A stretch of 64,000 nt of DNA from Prillingera fragicola. Taxonomy: Eukaryota > Basidiomycota > Tremellomycetes > Trichosporonales > Trichosporonaceae. A program made the translations under genes and the position numbers. The first letter of the stretch is position 1. Each line of letters opens with the position of its first letter. Where the stretch lies: contig BEDY01000013.1 of assembly GCA_002335605.1 (NCBI GenBank), positions 62,001 through 126,000 on the forward strand, read 5' to 3'. Positions 1 through 10,609 of this stretch are shown piece by piece. Under the pieces are notes generated by a model. It did no database searches and was not told the origin of the DNA. It saw only the letters and a program-made list of their open reading frames with translations.

Positions 1-368
1 CCTTCCAAAAAGGACGAGGGAGTTGGAGGGGGCAAGGCGCCTGGCGCTTCCATTTCCATTTTGGGAAGGGCGACCGGGGGTAATGGCGTGGAGAATGGGA
101 CGAAAAGGGTGGACGATGACCGGGGGAATAAGCGGCGTCGTTAAAACTCCATGTACTTTCTGTGCACAACCTGTCACTTGTACAGAATCCTATCCTGGCT
201 ACTGGTCTGTTGAACGCACTAGTTGTGCGGGGCCCCGCCCCTAAGTCACGTGAATCTACTTGATGTGGAGTTGACTGGATGTCATGACGTTATCACTCGA
301 GCCCTCATGAGTCACTCAATTGACCTCTCGACATCAATAATGCTCGTGCCATTGTGCGCTTTTCCACC
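1..368. other. Upstream region of PSO2, no gene seen
   Basis: About 370 bases at the window edge hold no convincing coding sequence. A 73-codon open frame at 23-244 has low-complexity content and no recognisable motif. The stretch just before position 369 is likely the promoter and leader of the repair gene. It contains a 10-codon upstream frame described separately. Confidence 0.5.
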
Positions 369-372
369 ATGA
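340..372 (+). promoter_or_regulatory. Upstream ORF overlapping the PSO2 start codon (ATGA)
   Basis: An ATG at 340 opens a 10-codon frame whose TGA (370-372) overlaps the main ATG (369-371) as ATGA. If transcription starts upstream of 340, ribosomes would finish this frame exactly on the main start, which could reduce or couple translation of PSO2. The transcript start is not known, so the role is inference. Confidence 0.4.
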
Positions 373-3060
373 AGCCAAAAATGGGCTCCAGTCAAGTGAA
401 CAATACGTCAAAACGCTCCACCCTTCTGAGCTTCTTCGAAAAGTCAACCACCGCAGCGACTACCTCCCCTGGCTCGAGTGGCTCGAGGAGCGAGCACATT
501 GCCAGTTCGTTCCGCCCTCAAGGAGGGTCAGCAACAGATCCTGTGGTAATCAGTGAGGATGATGAGGAGGAGGAGAAGGAATCCCATCATCCACAACCGT
601 TTAAACGCCGCAAGATTTCAATTTCGTCCCACACGACGGTGCATGATGCAGCCCGAATCGGCATGTTCGGCACGTCGCTGGACAATGAACCAGAATGCCC
701 AAAGCCAGCAGCCAAGGATGAAGACGACGGAGAGACCCAACCTTTCGGAATCTTTCCTGCTGGATGTCAAACCATTCCTCTGACTAGTGGCTGGGATGAG
801 CCCGATGAAGGAATGGGAGTGGATCTCGATACCGACGAAGCGGCTGAAACGGAGATGATTCTTGGCGAGACTGTTGCCCTTGAAACATTGCGATCATGCA
901 TGGTTTGCGGGTCGTCATTCGATGGAATGGCCCTCGGCGTATGTACTGTGCCAAGTAGTTTGCCGTCGCTGACAATTCAGGCCACGGAGCAGCATCTCAA
1001 CTTTTGCCTCGACGCTGGTCCCTCGCAGCCTATAACTTCCATCGGCCATCAGCTGAAACGAGGGTCAGAGTCTCCACCTTTGATTTTATCGAAAGGAGGC
1101 CCAAACGCCTTTTCAGTCCTCATGAATAGTCACAAGGAAAAGGAGCAGTGGAAGGATGCAGAGAACGCCGAGCGCCGGGAGGGGGGCCGAGGACCCCGTC
1201 GGGCCCCGTTCTACAAAGTATGAGCCCAGTGCAACGAGTTCCTTGCTCACAAACTCAGATTCTAACGGGCATGCCCATCGCTGTGGACGCATTTTGCTAT
1301 GGTGCCATCCCAAAAGTAACAGCATATTTTCTGACGCAAGTACAAAACGGAGGTGTTCGCTGACAGTTCACAGGCATGCGCACTCTGATCACTACACGAA
1401 TCTTTCCAAGAGCTGGAAGCATGGTCCAATTTATTGCTCAGAAACCACTGGAAATCTGGTCGTACACAAGCTGGGTGTCGATCCGAAATGGGTGGTGAGC
1501 AAAGCCAACAAATTCGTTACTTAACCACCAGCATAATCTGCCTGACGACATTGCCTGCCCGATTCCTGACTCTGGGGGTGTTACAGTGACACTTATTGAG
1601 GCAAATCATTGTGCGTGATGCTGCTGCCGGTCCGGTTCTGACGGTCCCAGGCCCGGGCTCATCCATTTTCCTCTTTGAAGGACCTCAAACTGTCCACGCA
1701 GGAGACTCAGGCTTCAAAAGCCCTTACATTGGCAGCCAACGCGTTTTTCGGTACTTGCATTGTGGCGACTTTCGAGCGTGGGTTTCCAGAAGGCCTATAC
1801 AACGCTCTAATCATCCAGATGTCCAAAACATATTCTTCATCCGGCAGTTGCCAAGGCCAATGTCGACTGCGTGTACCTCGACACGACCTATCTCAATCCA
1901 ACGTATTGTTTTCCTCCGCAACCGCTCGTGATCGAGGCATGTGCGGCACTAGCCAAGAAGGTGGTACAGGGTGCCCCAGTCGATATATCAACCGCAGAGG
2001 TGGATGAAAAGCCAACTTTCTCCCAGAGCGATAGCCAGTCGGTTAGGACGGAGGCCTCACCTTCCACTCGACAAAACCGTGAAGTTCATCCAGCGGCCCT
2101 CGCTTTCGACCAACAAGAGAAATCTATCGCCCTCATGGAAGGGTGGCTGGTAAAGAAGGAGGGTACCGAGTCAAAACAACGTATTGTATCAGAAGGCAAG
2201 ACGGTAGTCCTCGTAGGGACATATTCCATTGGCAAGGAAAGAATTGTCAAAGGCATGTCCGCCACAATGGGCGCCAGGCTTACTGGGCAGGTATCGCGCG
2301 TGCGCTAGGATCCAAAATTTACTGCGACCCCCGTAAGCGAGCTATTCTCATGTGCCAAGCCGACCCAGAGCTCCACCATATGCTAGGAGACGATCCTCTC
2401 CAAGTGCGTACTATTTGGAATATGTCTAATATTCGCAGTGCCAGGTGCATTTGGTGCCTTTGGGTAACATTCAACTAGAGTTGCTGCAGCCATACCTTGA
2501 TGCCTTGAAACCGCACTTTCAGCGCGTTCTGGCGTTCCGCCCCACCGGATGGACATATACGCCGCCTGCTGGCACCAACACGTTGCCAGATGTCAATTTT
2601 GTTATCCGTCGCGATCAATCACGGGGGTTCAGTGACGTATCCCTGCGCCCAATCCGTGGGAGCTCGAGGCAGCTCATGATGTTTGGTACGTGAGCAAATG
2701 TCGGCAGGCTGCTGACATATTGAAGGTGTGCCGTATTCAGAGCACTCGAGCTTTTTCGAACTGACTTGCTTTGCATTATCCCTGCCTGGCCCAGAGTTGA
2801 AGATAATCGCCACTGTCAACGTCCACAGCGAAAAGAGGTGAGCTTGTAACGCACACCTAAATCATCGCTGACACTCCAGCCGAGCAAAGATGAAGAAATG
2901 GCAAGGGACTTGTCAGCTCAAAGCTAATCTGTAGGTTCGAAAAATGGGCCTCCGAGAAATCGAAACGTAAGGCCAGAGGTCAGCCAGCGATTGTGGAATA
3001 TCGCGATGAAACATATGTGAGTACTTGAATGGCATGGCTGTGCTGAGCAAACAGTGGTAA
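369..3060 (+). CDS. PSO2: DNA interstrand crosslink repair nuclease Pso2/Snm1
   Basis: Metallo-beta-lactamase/beta-CASP 5'-exonuclease of the SNM1 family, which acts on interstrand crosslinks in the nucleus. An N-terminal UBZ4-like zinc finger (CMVC ... HLNFC) is interrupted by a 42-nt intron. The catalytic HAHSDH motif follows near 1374-1395, then EANHCPGSS, the VHAGDSGF and HCGDFRA segments, LDTTYLNP, and the family motif PYSEHSSF near 2735. The start at 369 has a good context (CCACCATG). About ten introns are needed; three have GC rather than GT donors (1336-1373, 2253-2290, 2901-2934). The final exon is TGG TAA. The gene converges on ZUO1 with 50 bases between stops. Family assignment is firm; exact exon edges are by eye. 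Confidence 0.93.
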
Positions 3061-3110
3061 CCACCTTTGCCGGATAGTATAGCAAATGAAGATGCATGAC
3101 ACCCAAGCCT

Positions 3111-4575
3111 CTACGCAAACTCGGTAAACTTCCCCGTTCCCTTGTCGCCGAGGGCAGCCACCTTGGCCTTGATGACCTCCTTGGCGGCCTGCCCCTGGCC
3201 GGCAGCCTCGACCTTCTCCTTAAGGTCCTTCACCTCCTCGGGCTCCGAAAGCTCGACAAGGGCGTCAAGCTCACCAAGCTGCTTCTCGATGACAGCGGCG
3301 CTGGGAGCTGTGCCCTCGGCCTGGAAGTAGTTGGAGGCGGCGATCACAGTCGCAACCGCCTTCTTCCACTTCTTCAGGTTTTTGCGAGCAGCCTCCTTGG
3401 CCTTCTTGGCAGCCTCACGGTCGGCCTTGGAGGCTTGAGTGGCAGCAGCCTCCGTTGCCTTCTTTGCCTCCTCCTCCTTCTTCTTCTCATCGGCAAGCTT
3501 CTTGGCCTCGGCGGGAGACATGGGCTTGCCCTTTTGGGGAGCGGCACCACCCTTCTTCTTGGCAAGGCGCGCAGCCTTTTCCTCGTCCTTGATACGCTTG
3601 ATGCGAGGGTCGGACGCGAGGACCGAGTCAACAAGAGTGCGAAGACGAGTGTTGTCGTCCTTCTTCATGCGAGTGCGCTCCGCCTTGTTCTTCTTCTCAG
3701 TAAAGCGCTTGTCATCACGCGAGTCCGAGCCCTCGTTGACCTCCTTGTCGTGCCACTCGAACGAGCGCCACGAGTCAAAGTTGTACCAAAAGTCGTAAAA
3801 GCCCTCGACATCCTTCTTGCTCGCATTGGCATCTCCAAACTCGGCAACAGGCTGAATGTTGGAGAAACGGCCCTCGCGGACAAAGATGGGGGCAAAGACG
3901 GCGCAATACTGGTCGGCAGGGACCTTCTTGGGCTCGGGCACCTCGTCTTGAATGTTCCAGTCTACCGAGTCAAACTGGCGGCGGCGGTCACCGTTAGTCA
4001 GGGTCTCGTGGGCTGAAAGTGTAAGTCAAAACGTCTCTCTTGCGCATCGCGCCAGCTCACCCTTCTGAATGCACTTGAAAAAGCCATCGTCATGGTCGGA
4101 TTTCTTGTCAGGGTGGTGACGAAGAACCTTACGGCGGTCTGCGTCGCGTGAGTCCTTAAGTATTCCGTCAAGCATTGTGCAACAACTTACGGGCAACCTT
4201 GATGTGCTCGTCCGAAGCCTTGTAGCGAAGGTGGCCGAGGCCAAGGACGGCGTAGTGGTCCTGCTTCTTCCACTCCTTGGGGTCCGAAGCGAGAAGCTCC
4301 TTGGCCTCCTGCTCCTCACCAAGACCAGGATAAAGCTCCTGCTCCTGTCCAGCTGCCTTGGCAGCCGCAGCAGCAGCACGGGCCGACGAAGTAGCCTCGT
4401 CGTCCTGAGCAAACGACAACTGCTTGATCTCGCGGCGGGCGTACGAAATATAGCTGGGGCCGGCGGGGTAGACCTGGTACTCCTTGGGAGTAGAGGGCTT
4501 TCCGGTGGAGGAGGGCTTGCTGTAGCCCGAGGGGGTACCGTCCAGGGTGATGGGAAGAGTGACGACGTCGGCCAT
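3111..4575 (-). CDS. ZUO1: Zuotin, ribosome-associated J-domain chaperone
   Basis: Homologue of Zuotin/DNAJC2, the J-protein of the ribosome-associated complex that stimulates Hsp70 on nascent chains at the ribosome exit. The N-terminal part carries the UBA-like lead and the J-domain ([16 protein letters not shown], then [12 protein letters not shown] with the HPD signature). A Zuotin homology region follows ([25 protein letters not shown]), then a long lysine/glutamate-rich charged helix typical of the rRNA-binding middle domain. Two short introns split the J-domain and the following segment (about 4019-4062 and 4141-4190). The animal C-terminal SANT domains are absent, as in yeast Zuo1. It ends in a short alpha-helical tail. 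Confidence 0.94.
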
Positions 4576-4869
4576 ACTGTCTAGGGGGGTCTAAGATGAA
4601 CTGTGTATGAACTCTTTGATCACCGAAATCTTTGAAACGGTCAAGACGGGTGATCACAGTTCATTTTATTATCTTGGTTTTGTTTTTTAACATTAATCCC
4701 AACCAGCCAGTGGCCACCCGAGCCGGAGTTGGCCGCTGGTCATCTATCTGCTTCCGCAGTGGTGGTCGCGTCGTTCAGTGATCAGTGATGATGTGGATGA
4801 GCATGATTCATTTGCCGCCCCCCGTCTCTTCGCATTGTCTGTCACTTTCCAGTAGCGCGCTCTCCACAA

Positions 4870-5925
4870 TGACGAAGCGCACAGTCCGAGTTGCGCTCCT
4901 CCTTTGTGACACCCCGGTGAGCACGGCCAGCCCCACTTCTTGCAGCTGGGCATTCGCTGACATGTGTAGAATGACGCGGTGCTTGCCGAGTCTGGGACCT
5001 GTGAGTTGCGCTCTTTGCCACTCTGAAGATTTTTGGGAGCTAACAAGCTAGACTATGACATTTTCAAAAGGTGGCTTTTGAAGGCTCTAGCTACGTACCC
5101 AGATTCAACCATTTCTCAGAACACCGGGCTCGCCATCGATGGGTATGATGTTGTCAACAAGCACGAGTATCCCAGCTCAGATCAGCTCGTGGCAGGCGGT
5201 GCCAACTCGTACGACGTCATCATGATGACTGGTTCCAGTGCGTTTAGCTGTGGAATATTGTTGCTAACTACGAGAACACACTGCCTATGATCCCAAGAGC
5301 GACTTTGCTCCCGACCTGATCTCATTCATTCGCAACGTTGCCAACGCCCCTTCGTCACAGCACATTAAAATTGTGGGAATTTGCTTTGGACACCAGATTG
5401 CATCGCTAGCCTTGGGAGGAGAGTGCACTGCGGGCACCAAGGGTTGGGAAGTGGGTGTTTACGGCTGCTCCATGACACCAGAAGGTCGATTTTGGTGGTC
5501 GGACTCCGTCGTCCCTAGCGCTGGAGAGCAAATCTATGTCGAGCAAATGGTGAGTGTGGATCGACCGCACCAGCTGATGGTAGCACAAAGACGTGGTTCC
5601 TTCGGCTCCTCCAGGGTGCCAAATTCTCCTCAAGTCTGACAAGTATCCCATCCACTCCTTTGTCAAGCTTCATCACGCATCGACTCCCGAGAATCCTTTG
5701 GCTCAAGTGTTTACTGTTCAAGGCCACCCCGAGTTTACGCCCAGTATTGTGGCCCACATCACCGATCTACGCTCCTCGCAGGGCATCTTTGATGCTGAAG
5801 CCACCGCCGAAGCTCGTCGTCGTCTCGGTGGCCGGGACGGGTCGGGAGGGGAGGGTGAGGGTCGTCTTGGCTGGGCCATCTGGCGTGTCATGCTGCAAGA
5901 CATGCCTGCAAACTCGACCAAGTAA
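4870..5925 (+). CDS. Class I glutamine amidotransferase-like protein
   Basis: A GATase1-fold protein. The nucleophile elbow reads GICFGHQIASLALGG with the cysteine in GICFGH, and a histidine/glutamate pair appears in QGHPEF. The segment EQMHKDVV follows, typical of stand-alone GATase1 proteins. Introns lie at about 4918-4970, 5012-5050, 5237-5270 and 5551-5583, each restoring frame. No synthase domain precedes it, so it is not GMP or CTP synthase; the substrate is unknown. The printed stop TAA (5923-5925) lies inside a good donor, AA|GTAAGC. If the intron 5922-5974 is removed, the frame runs on into UBA3, so this may be the N-terminal half of a fused protein. Confidence 0.8.
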
Positions 5926-7507
5926 GCCGCCCTGGCATTACTGTGGCCAAGTCTTTAGCTGATGCATCGATTAGCAACTATCTAGGAGACGAGTCTCGCT
6001 ACAGACATATTGACAAGCTTCTGGAACGTCAAGGTCCCTGGACAGAGGCGGGTGACGACGTAGAGGAGGTGAGCCGCCGGAGAAACAGCATTGACACTGA
6101 TGTGCAGGCCAAAGAATCTGTTCGCAACAAGTCCAAAATTCTCGTGATTGGTGCAGGTGGTCTTGGCTGCGAAATTCTTCAGAACCTTGCTCTCAGTACG
6201 TGATTGACGTGCTACATGATCTGACTTGCAGCGGGCTTTGGTGATATTCATGTCATCGACATGGACACTATTGATATTTCCAACTTAAATCGCCAATTTC
6301 TCTTCCGGTGAGTGTCGTTTGGCTATGTTGCGGCTGACGGTCCGCAGCGAGGCTGATGTGGGCAAGTCCAAGGCCCTCGTCGCCGCCGAGTTTGTCATGA
6401 AGCGCGTTCCTGGGGTCAAAGTCACTGCGTGAGCAGCATGTATCTGACGCTGCTAACCACTAGCCACCACAACAAGATTCAAGATCATCCCGAATCCTTT
6501 TACATGGAGTTTGACGTTATCATTGCCGGCCTCGATTCTATTTCGGCTCGGCGGTGGATCAATTCAACTCTGGTTTCGATGGTTGATGAGGAGAACCCAA
6601 ACAGCCTAAAACCTCTCGTTGATGGTGGTACTGAGGGCTTCAAGGGACAAGCTCGCGTTATCTTGCCAACAATCACCTCATGCTACGAATGCTCTATCGA
6701 CATGCTTACACCGCCTACGGCCTTTCCTATCTGCACCATCGCCAACACTCCGCGTCTGCCCGAGCACTGTATCGAATGGGCGAGCGTGTTGGAATGGCCC
6801 CGTGTGTTTAAAGGTGAGTTTGCTATCGTTTGCAGCAATCCTGACAGTCCAGACAAGAAGCTGGATACTGATGATCCGGATCACATCGAGTGGCTTTTCC
6901 AACGTGCCTCGGCCCGTGCCGCCGAGTTTAGCATCGAAGGTGTGACTTGGGCTCTCACCCAAGGCGTCGTAAAGAATATCATTCCCGCTATTGCCAGTAC
7001 GAACGCCATCATTGCCGCGTCCTGCTGCAACGAAGCGCTCAAGATTGCCACGAGCTGTGCCCCTTGGCTCAACAACTACATGATGGTATGCGGTTTGATA
7101 TGGTGTTTGGGCTTACGACCCAGTATGTCGGAAACGACTCTCTTTACACGTTTACATTTGAGCACGAGAAGAGGCCCGAGTGCCCTGTCTGCGGCGGCCA
7201 GTCGATTCCTGCCCAGGTGGGCCGTGATTGGACCCTGGAAAAGCTAGTGGAATGGATTGGACTGCGCCAGGATTTGTGGGTCCAAGGGTGGCATCAAGTT
7301 ACTGACGTGGGCAGGCAGATCAAACGTCCATCCTTGGCTTATGCTTCTGGTCAGCCTCTCTTCTACCAGGCTCCGCCGCAGCTGTACGAGTCGACCAAGC
7401 CAAACCTCGAGAAGCTGGTGTCGGATCTGGTTGGTGAGGGTGATGCCTTGATCGTGACGGATCCGAACCTGCCATTCAACCTGACAGTGGAGGTCTCGTT
7501 TGCGTAG
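5902..7507 (+). CDS. UBA3: NEDD8-activating enzyme E1 catalytic subunit Uba3
   Basis: Catalytic half of the NEDD8 (Rub1) E1, which adenylates NEDD8 and passes it to Ubc12 for cullin activation. Seen: LERQGPW lead, nucleotide-binding VIGAGGLGCEILQNLAL, DMDTIDISNLNRQFLFR, GLDSISARRWIN, and the crossover catalytic cysteine in FPICTIANTPRLPEHCIEW. A CPVCGG zinc ligand pair and a C-terminal ubiquitin-like E2-binding region follow. About seven short introns. There is no in-frame ATG in the unspliced DNA before the first UBA3 exon. Removing the 53-nt intron 5922-5974 joins this exon to the GATase frame, where ATGs at 5890 or 5902 could start a separate UBA3. The start given (5902) is a guess; a GATase-UBA3 fusion starting at 4870 is equally possible. 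Confidence 0.88.
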
Positions 7508-7812
7508 GCACCCAACGCGGCTAACCTGACCCCCCCCCAAGGCCGAAGCTGAACAGTCATGCCGACGACTATGTGGTCTGGCTGATGGCGTGGGTGGTGA
7601 TTGCCCGGTTGAGCTATGTAGTAGAGAGCGGCACGTCAGTCTGAGATGCGCAACTCGGAAATCCATATGTATTAAGTTCATTTTCCGTTTTGCCACCCTC
7701 CATCCAATCCAATGTGTGCCACGCGGTTATTACGTCATGTGCTCCAACTCTGGCAACCAATTACCTTGACATCCATTCACACACTGTTATACTTACCATC
7801 GACTTGTCAACA

Positions 7813-8439
7813 ATGACTACATCTGCAAACCCCGCCTTTGCCAACTACTCGCCTCGTACCCAGGTCATTGCCCATGTGACTCTCAAGACCGCACAGGCAG
7901 CGACCATGGTTGTGCCGCCGGCGTGGCTTGTCTACAACGTTGTCAGGCGCCGTGCATTCTCTGTGCGACGCTTTATGATGACCTCTACAAACTCGGCAGT
8001 CGTAGGCGCGCTTCTTGGTACCGGCATGGGCTACTTGCGGCTCCGGAATGAGCCGGATGCAGCCATCGTTGACCGCACGGAGCGCCTGGTACGTTTCTTA
8101 TTCTTGGCGCCACCACACCATCCATCCACATACCATGGAAAATTGTCTCTGACATGCGTAGAAGCACAACGCTAGCCAGGTGGCCACTGATGACTATTCT
8201 ATCATTGGGTCTGCACTCGGAGCGCTACTTGCCCCAGCTCTCTTCTTGAAGCGCGCTCCTCTAGCTCTTCTGTTTGCGGGTGGGGGCGCGATCGGACTCG
8301 GAGCAGGGGTTTGGGCACACCTCGCCCAGTCCTTGAGCAAGGGCAAGGAGATCAAGCCTGAAGGCATGGTGAGCAATTAATTGCGTGCACCGTTTGACTG
8401 ACATTGCGACAGGCCACGGAGCTTCCTGGAAAGAAGTAA
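7813..8439 (+). CDS. Small multi-pass membrane protein, unknown function
   Basis: A protein of about 165 residues in three exons (introns about 8090-8161 and 8370-8412). It has glycine/alanine-rich hydrophobic segments (VVGALLGTGMGY; GSALGALLAPALFL; LALLFAGGGAIGLGAGVWA) that look like two to four membrane spans, and a lysine-rich tail ending LPGKK. The ATG at 7813 follows CAACA. I do not recognise the family. The glycine-zipper-like repeats resemble small mitochondrial inner-membrane proteins, but that is only a resemblance. Confidence 0.6.
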
Positions 8440-9033
8440 TGAAAGCCTAGGTGCATTTTGCATCCTCAATCCCTAGTTTGCGCTACAGTCTTTGGCCACC
8501 CCAGTGATACGTGTGATCCCAGTTGAGATCGTGGCAATCATTGTGCACTCACGTCTGCATGCGCTCTTGGCATCAGTTCTCTGAATCTTGAAGCGACCTA
8601 GAGTGCTTTTCGTGGATTTCGTACAGCTGCACTGAGACATCTTGCTGCAACGCCCTTCGGCAATAGTTTTACAGGCCGCCTCCTTGGACAAGAGAAGCGC
8701 ATGCGGAAACTCACGAGCTTCCTTTGCTATCTTTCCAGAGCCAACACTGGTGGGCATAAAAACGGAGCTGATGGTTATGCTTCTGACTGGCCACTAATCA
8801 CAGTGACACACTTGGGCTGTGTTCCCTTTCGCTGTGCCTCGCATCTGCCGCACGGTCCCCTCACATACAAAAAGGCCCAGTCAGTCACCTCTTGCCCTCA
8901 TAACTCATTCCCAGTCCTAATTTCTGCAGTCACACTGGACTATTCGCCACCCACTTTGGACTTCGCCGCTTCGTTCTGCAAAAGGTAGCAGGTATGTCTG
9001 TCGCTATTGCTGGCTGCTCGCTCACACTTCCAG
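8440..9033. other. Intergenic, nothing assigned
   Basis: About 590 bases after the small membrane gene. A 94-codon frame on the minus strand (8473-8757) has several cysteines but no coherent exon structure and no recognised family. The last 150 bases are pyrimidine-rich and may be the promoter or leader of the tentative gene downstream. Confidence 0.4.
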
Positions 9034-9898
9034 TCCATGTATCCTTTTAGCGCCCCTACCTCCCATTATGGCGCGCTCTTCCCGGCAGTCAACGGCTCAG
9101 TGGACGGATTGTTTCTCATTGTGTGCAGGGGGGCAGAGTGAGCTAGCAGTTATTCACATGCTCATTTGCCAGTACGTACAGTCGAGCAACAGCAGCCGGG
9201 CTGCTGACGAGCATTTTCACCGATGGCAACACCTTGGATGATTCGCACAAGAGCAAGATTGAGAGTATGTGCGAAACCGAAGAGACTCGTAAGGCGGTGA
9301 TGGACGTTCTCAAGAAGCGACTGGACGACGAGTGGCCCCGCAACTATTTGACTCTCTTTCTGCTGTCAGCTGTACCAGTTGCAGAACTTGTATCTGTGCT
9401 GGACAAGCTGGTCTACTACACCAACCTGCCAGACAGTGTTTTCGGTAACCAGCACCTAAAGGCTGTGGCGCAACCCTTGCACGACCGCGCAAAGAAAGAG
9501 AAGGCTAGGAAGGACGAGGAAGAATTCAAGAAACGACAGGCCGACATTGCCGCAATGTGGGGTGGTCTCTGGACAAATACCAACCCTGCACCAAGGTCCT
9601 TCTCGATACACGATGCGCGGCCGCTACCCTCCGGCTGGACATATCCCTATTGCTACCCTCCAACCGTATCGACACCGCCAGTCGTGGTGCCTCCGTGGGT
9701 GGGTCGAGCCCCCGATGGGTGGCAACCGTGGGTTGAGGAGCCTTGCCGGCTTCCGTGGTCTGCAAGCCTTCAACAGCCACGGTGACTGGCGACAAGCAGT
9801 ACTCTGGCTGACAACGCTGCAGTGCAGAAGCTGTTACCCTCCCCCAAATCTTTGAGGCTTCACGAACACTGTACTCGGCCTGCCAGCCAGAACCTTGA
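9034..9898 (+). CDS. Hypothetical protein, tentative gene model
   Basis: A weakly supported three-exon model. Exon 1 starts at an ATG (about 9034) beginning MYPFSAPTSHYG. A first intron ending CCAG near 9172 gives the frame that reads DDSHKSKIESMCETEETRKA and LYLT-type helices. A lysine/glutamate-rich stretch (RAKKEKARKDEEEFKKRQ) and a Pro/Trp-rich tail follow. A 41-nt intron (9782-9822, with CTGAC branch and CAG acceptor) would skip the TGA at 9783 and add a last exon ending at 9898. No family is recognised. That last exon sits in a 93-bp tandem duplication. Confidence 0.35.
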
Positions 9899-10007
9899 GC
9901 AGAGGCACCATATCGTGCAGAAGCTGTTACCCTCCCCCAAATCTTTGAGGCTTCACGAACACTGTACTCGGCCTGCCAGCCAGAACCTTGAGCAGAAGTA
10001 CCATATC
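9822..10007 (+). repeat. 93-bp direct tandem repeat, two near-identical copies
   Basis: Copy one is 9822-9914 and copy two 9915-10007. They begin with the same GTGCAGAAGCTGTTACCC and differ only at a few positions near their ends (GGCACC versus AGTACC). The unit is 31 codons long, so a frame through both stays open. It covers the putative last exon of the tentative gene just upstream. Confidence 0.9.
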
Positions 10008-10609
10008 GGGCAGACCACCGGAGGAGACAGTATCGCCGAGAACTCATTCCTATCAGTCACAGAGTTAGCATCTGCTTCGCTCCACTTTTGCATTCGCCCG
10101 AATGTACAACTTATTTTTCATATTTTGACAAAAACAGTTCCCAAGGCCCATGACTCCGTCACCCCGAATTAATGTTTACGATTGGCTTCCGCCGCACCAT
10201 CGGCAGGGCGGGCTTCATAGACTGTCCATTGGGGCTCTTGGTCTTCTTGTGGTTGAGGACCTGGCCCATGTAAATGAAGGCAGGTTGACAGCTATGTTGA
10301 TGTTACAGTAGGGCGAGGCGCCTATAGTTACATCTACGGCTCGGTTGCTGGTGCGTGGCACGAAGTCGGTGGACGCATACACCCTTGGGGCATCGAGTTC
10401 CGTGACCATCTCGGTATCGCCCTCATAGGACAGGAGCCAGACTAGTAAGATGAGTGTGTCGGTGTGTGCAGAATGAACGCATCGAGCAGTCGAGGTGACA
10501 GACGACGGAGCCGGCACGATTAGCCGAAGTTTATCCCCTACGCCCCTCTTAACACGGCGCGGCTAAGCGACCACGCTCGAGTTCTCACTCACATACTACT
10601 CATTGCTGC
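10008..10609. other. Intergenic, nothing assigned
   Basis: About 600 bases. A 100-codon minus-strand frame (10215-10517) lacks recognisable motifs and clean splice partners. The final 60 bases are likely the promoter or leader of the exopolyphosphatase gene. Confidence 0.4.

Noticed and set aside
3096..4016. Long open frame opposite ZUO1
   Set aside because: It is the antisense shadow of the lysine/glutamate-rich ZUO1 coding region.
8473..8757. Minus-strand 94-codon frame with several cysteines, possibly a small CHCH protein
   Set aside because: The cysteine spacing fits no CX9C or CX3C pattern and the candidate introns give early stops.
10215..10517. Minus-strand 100-codon frame
   Set aside because: No recognisable motif and no splice partners that extend it.
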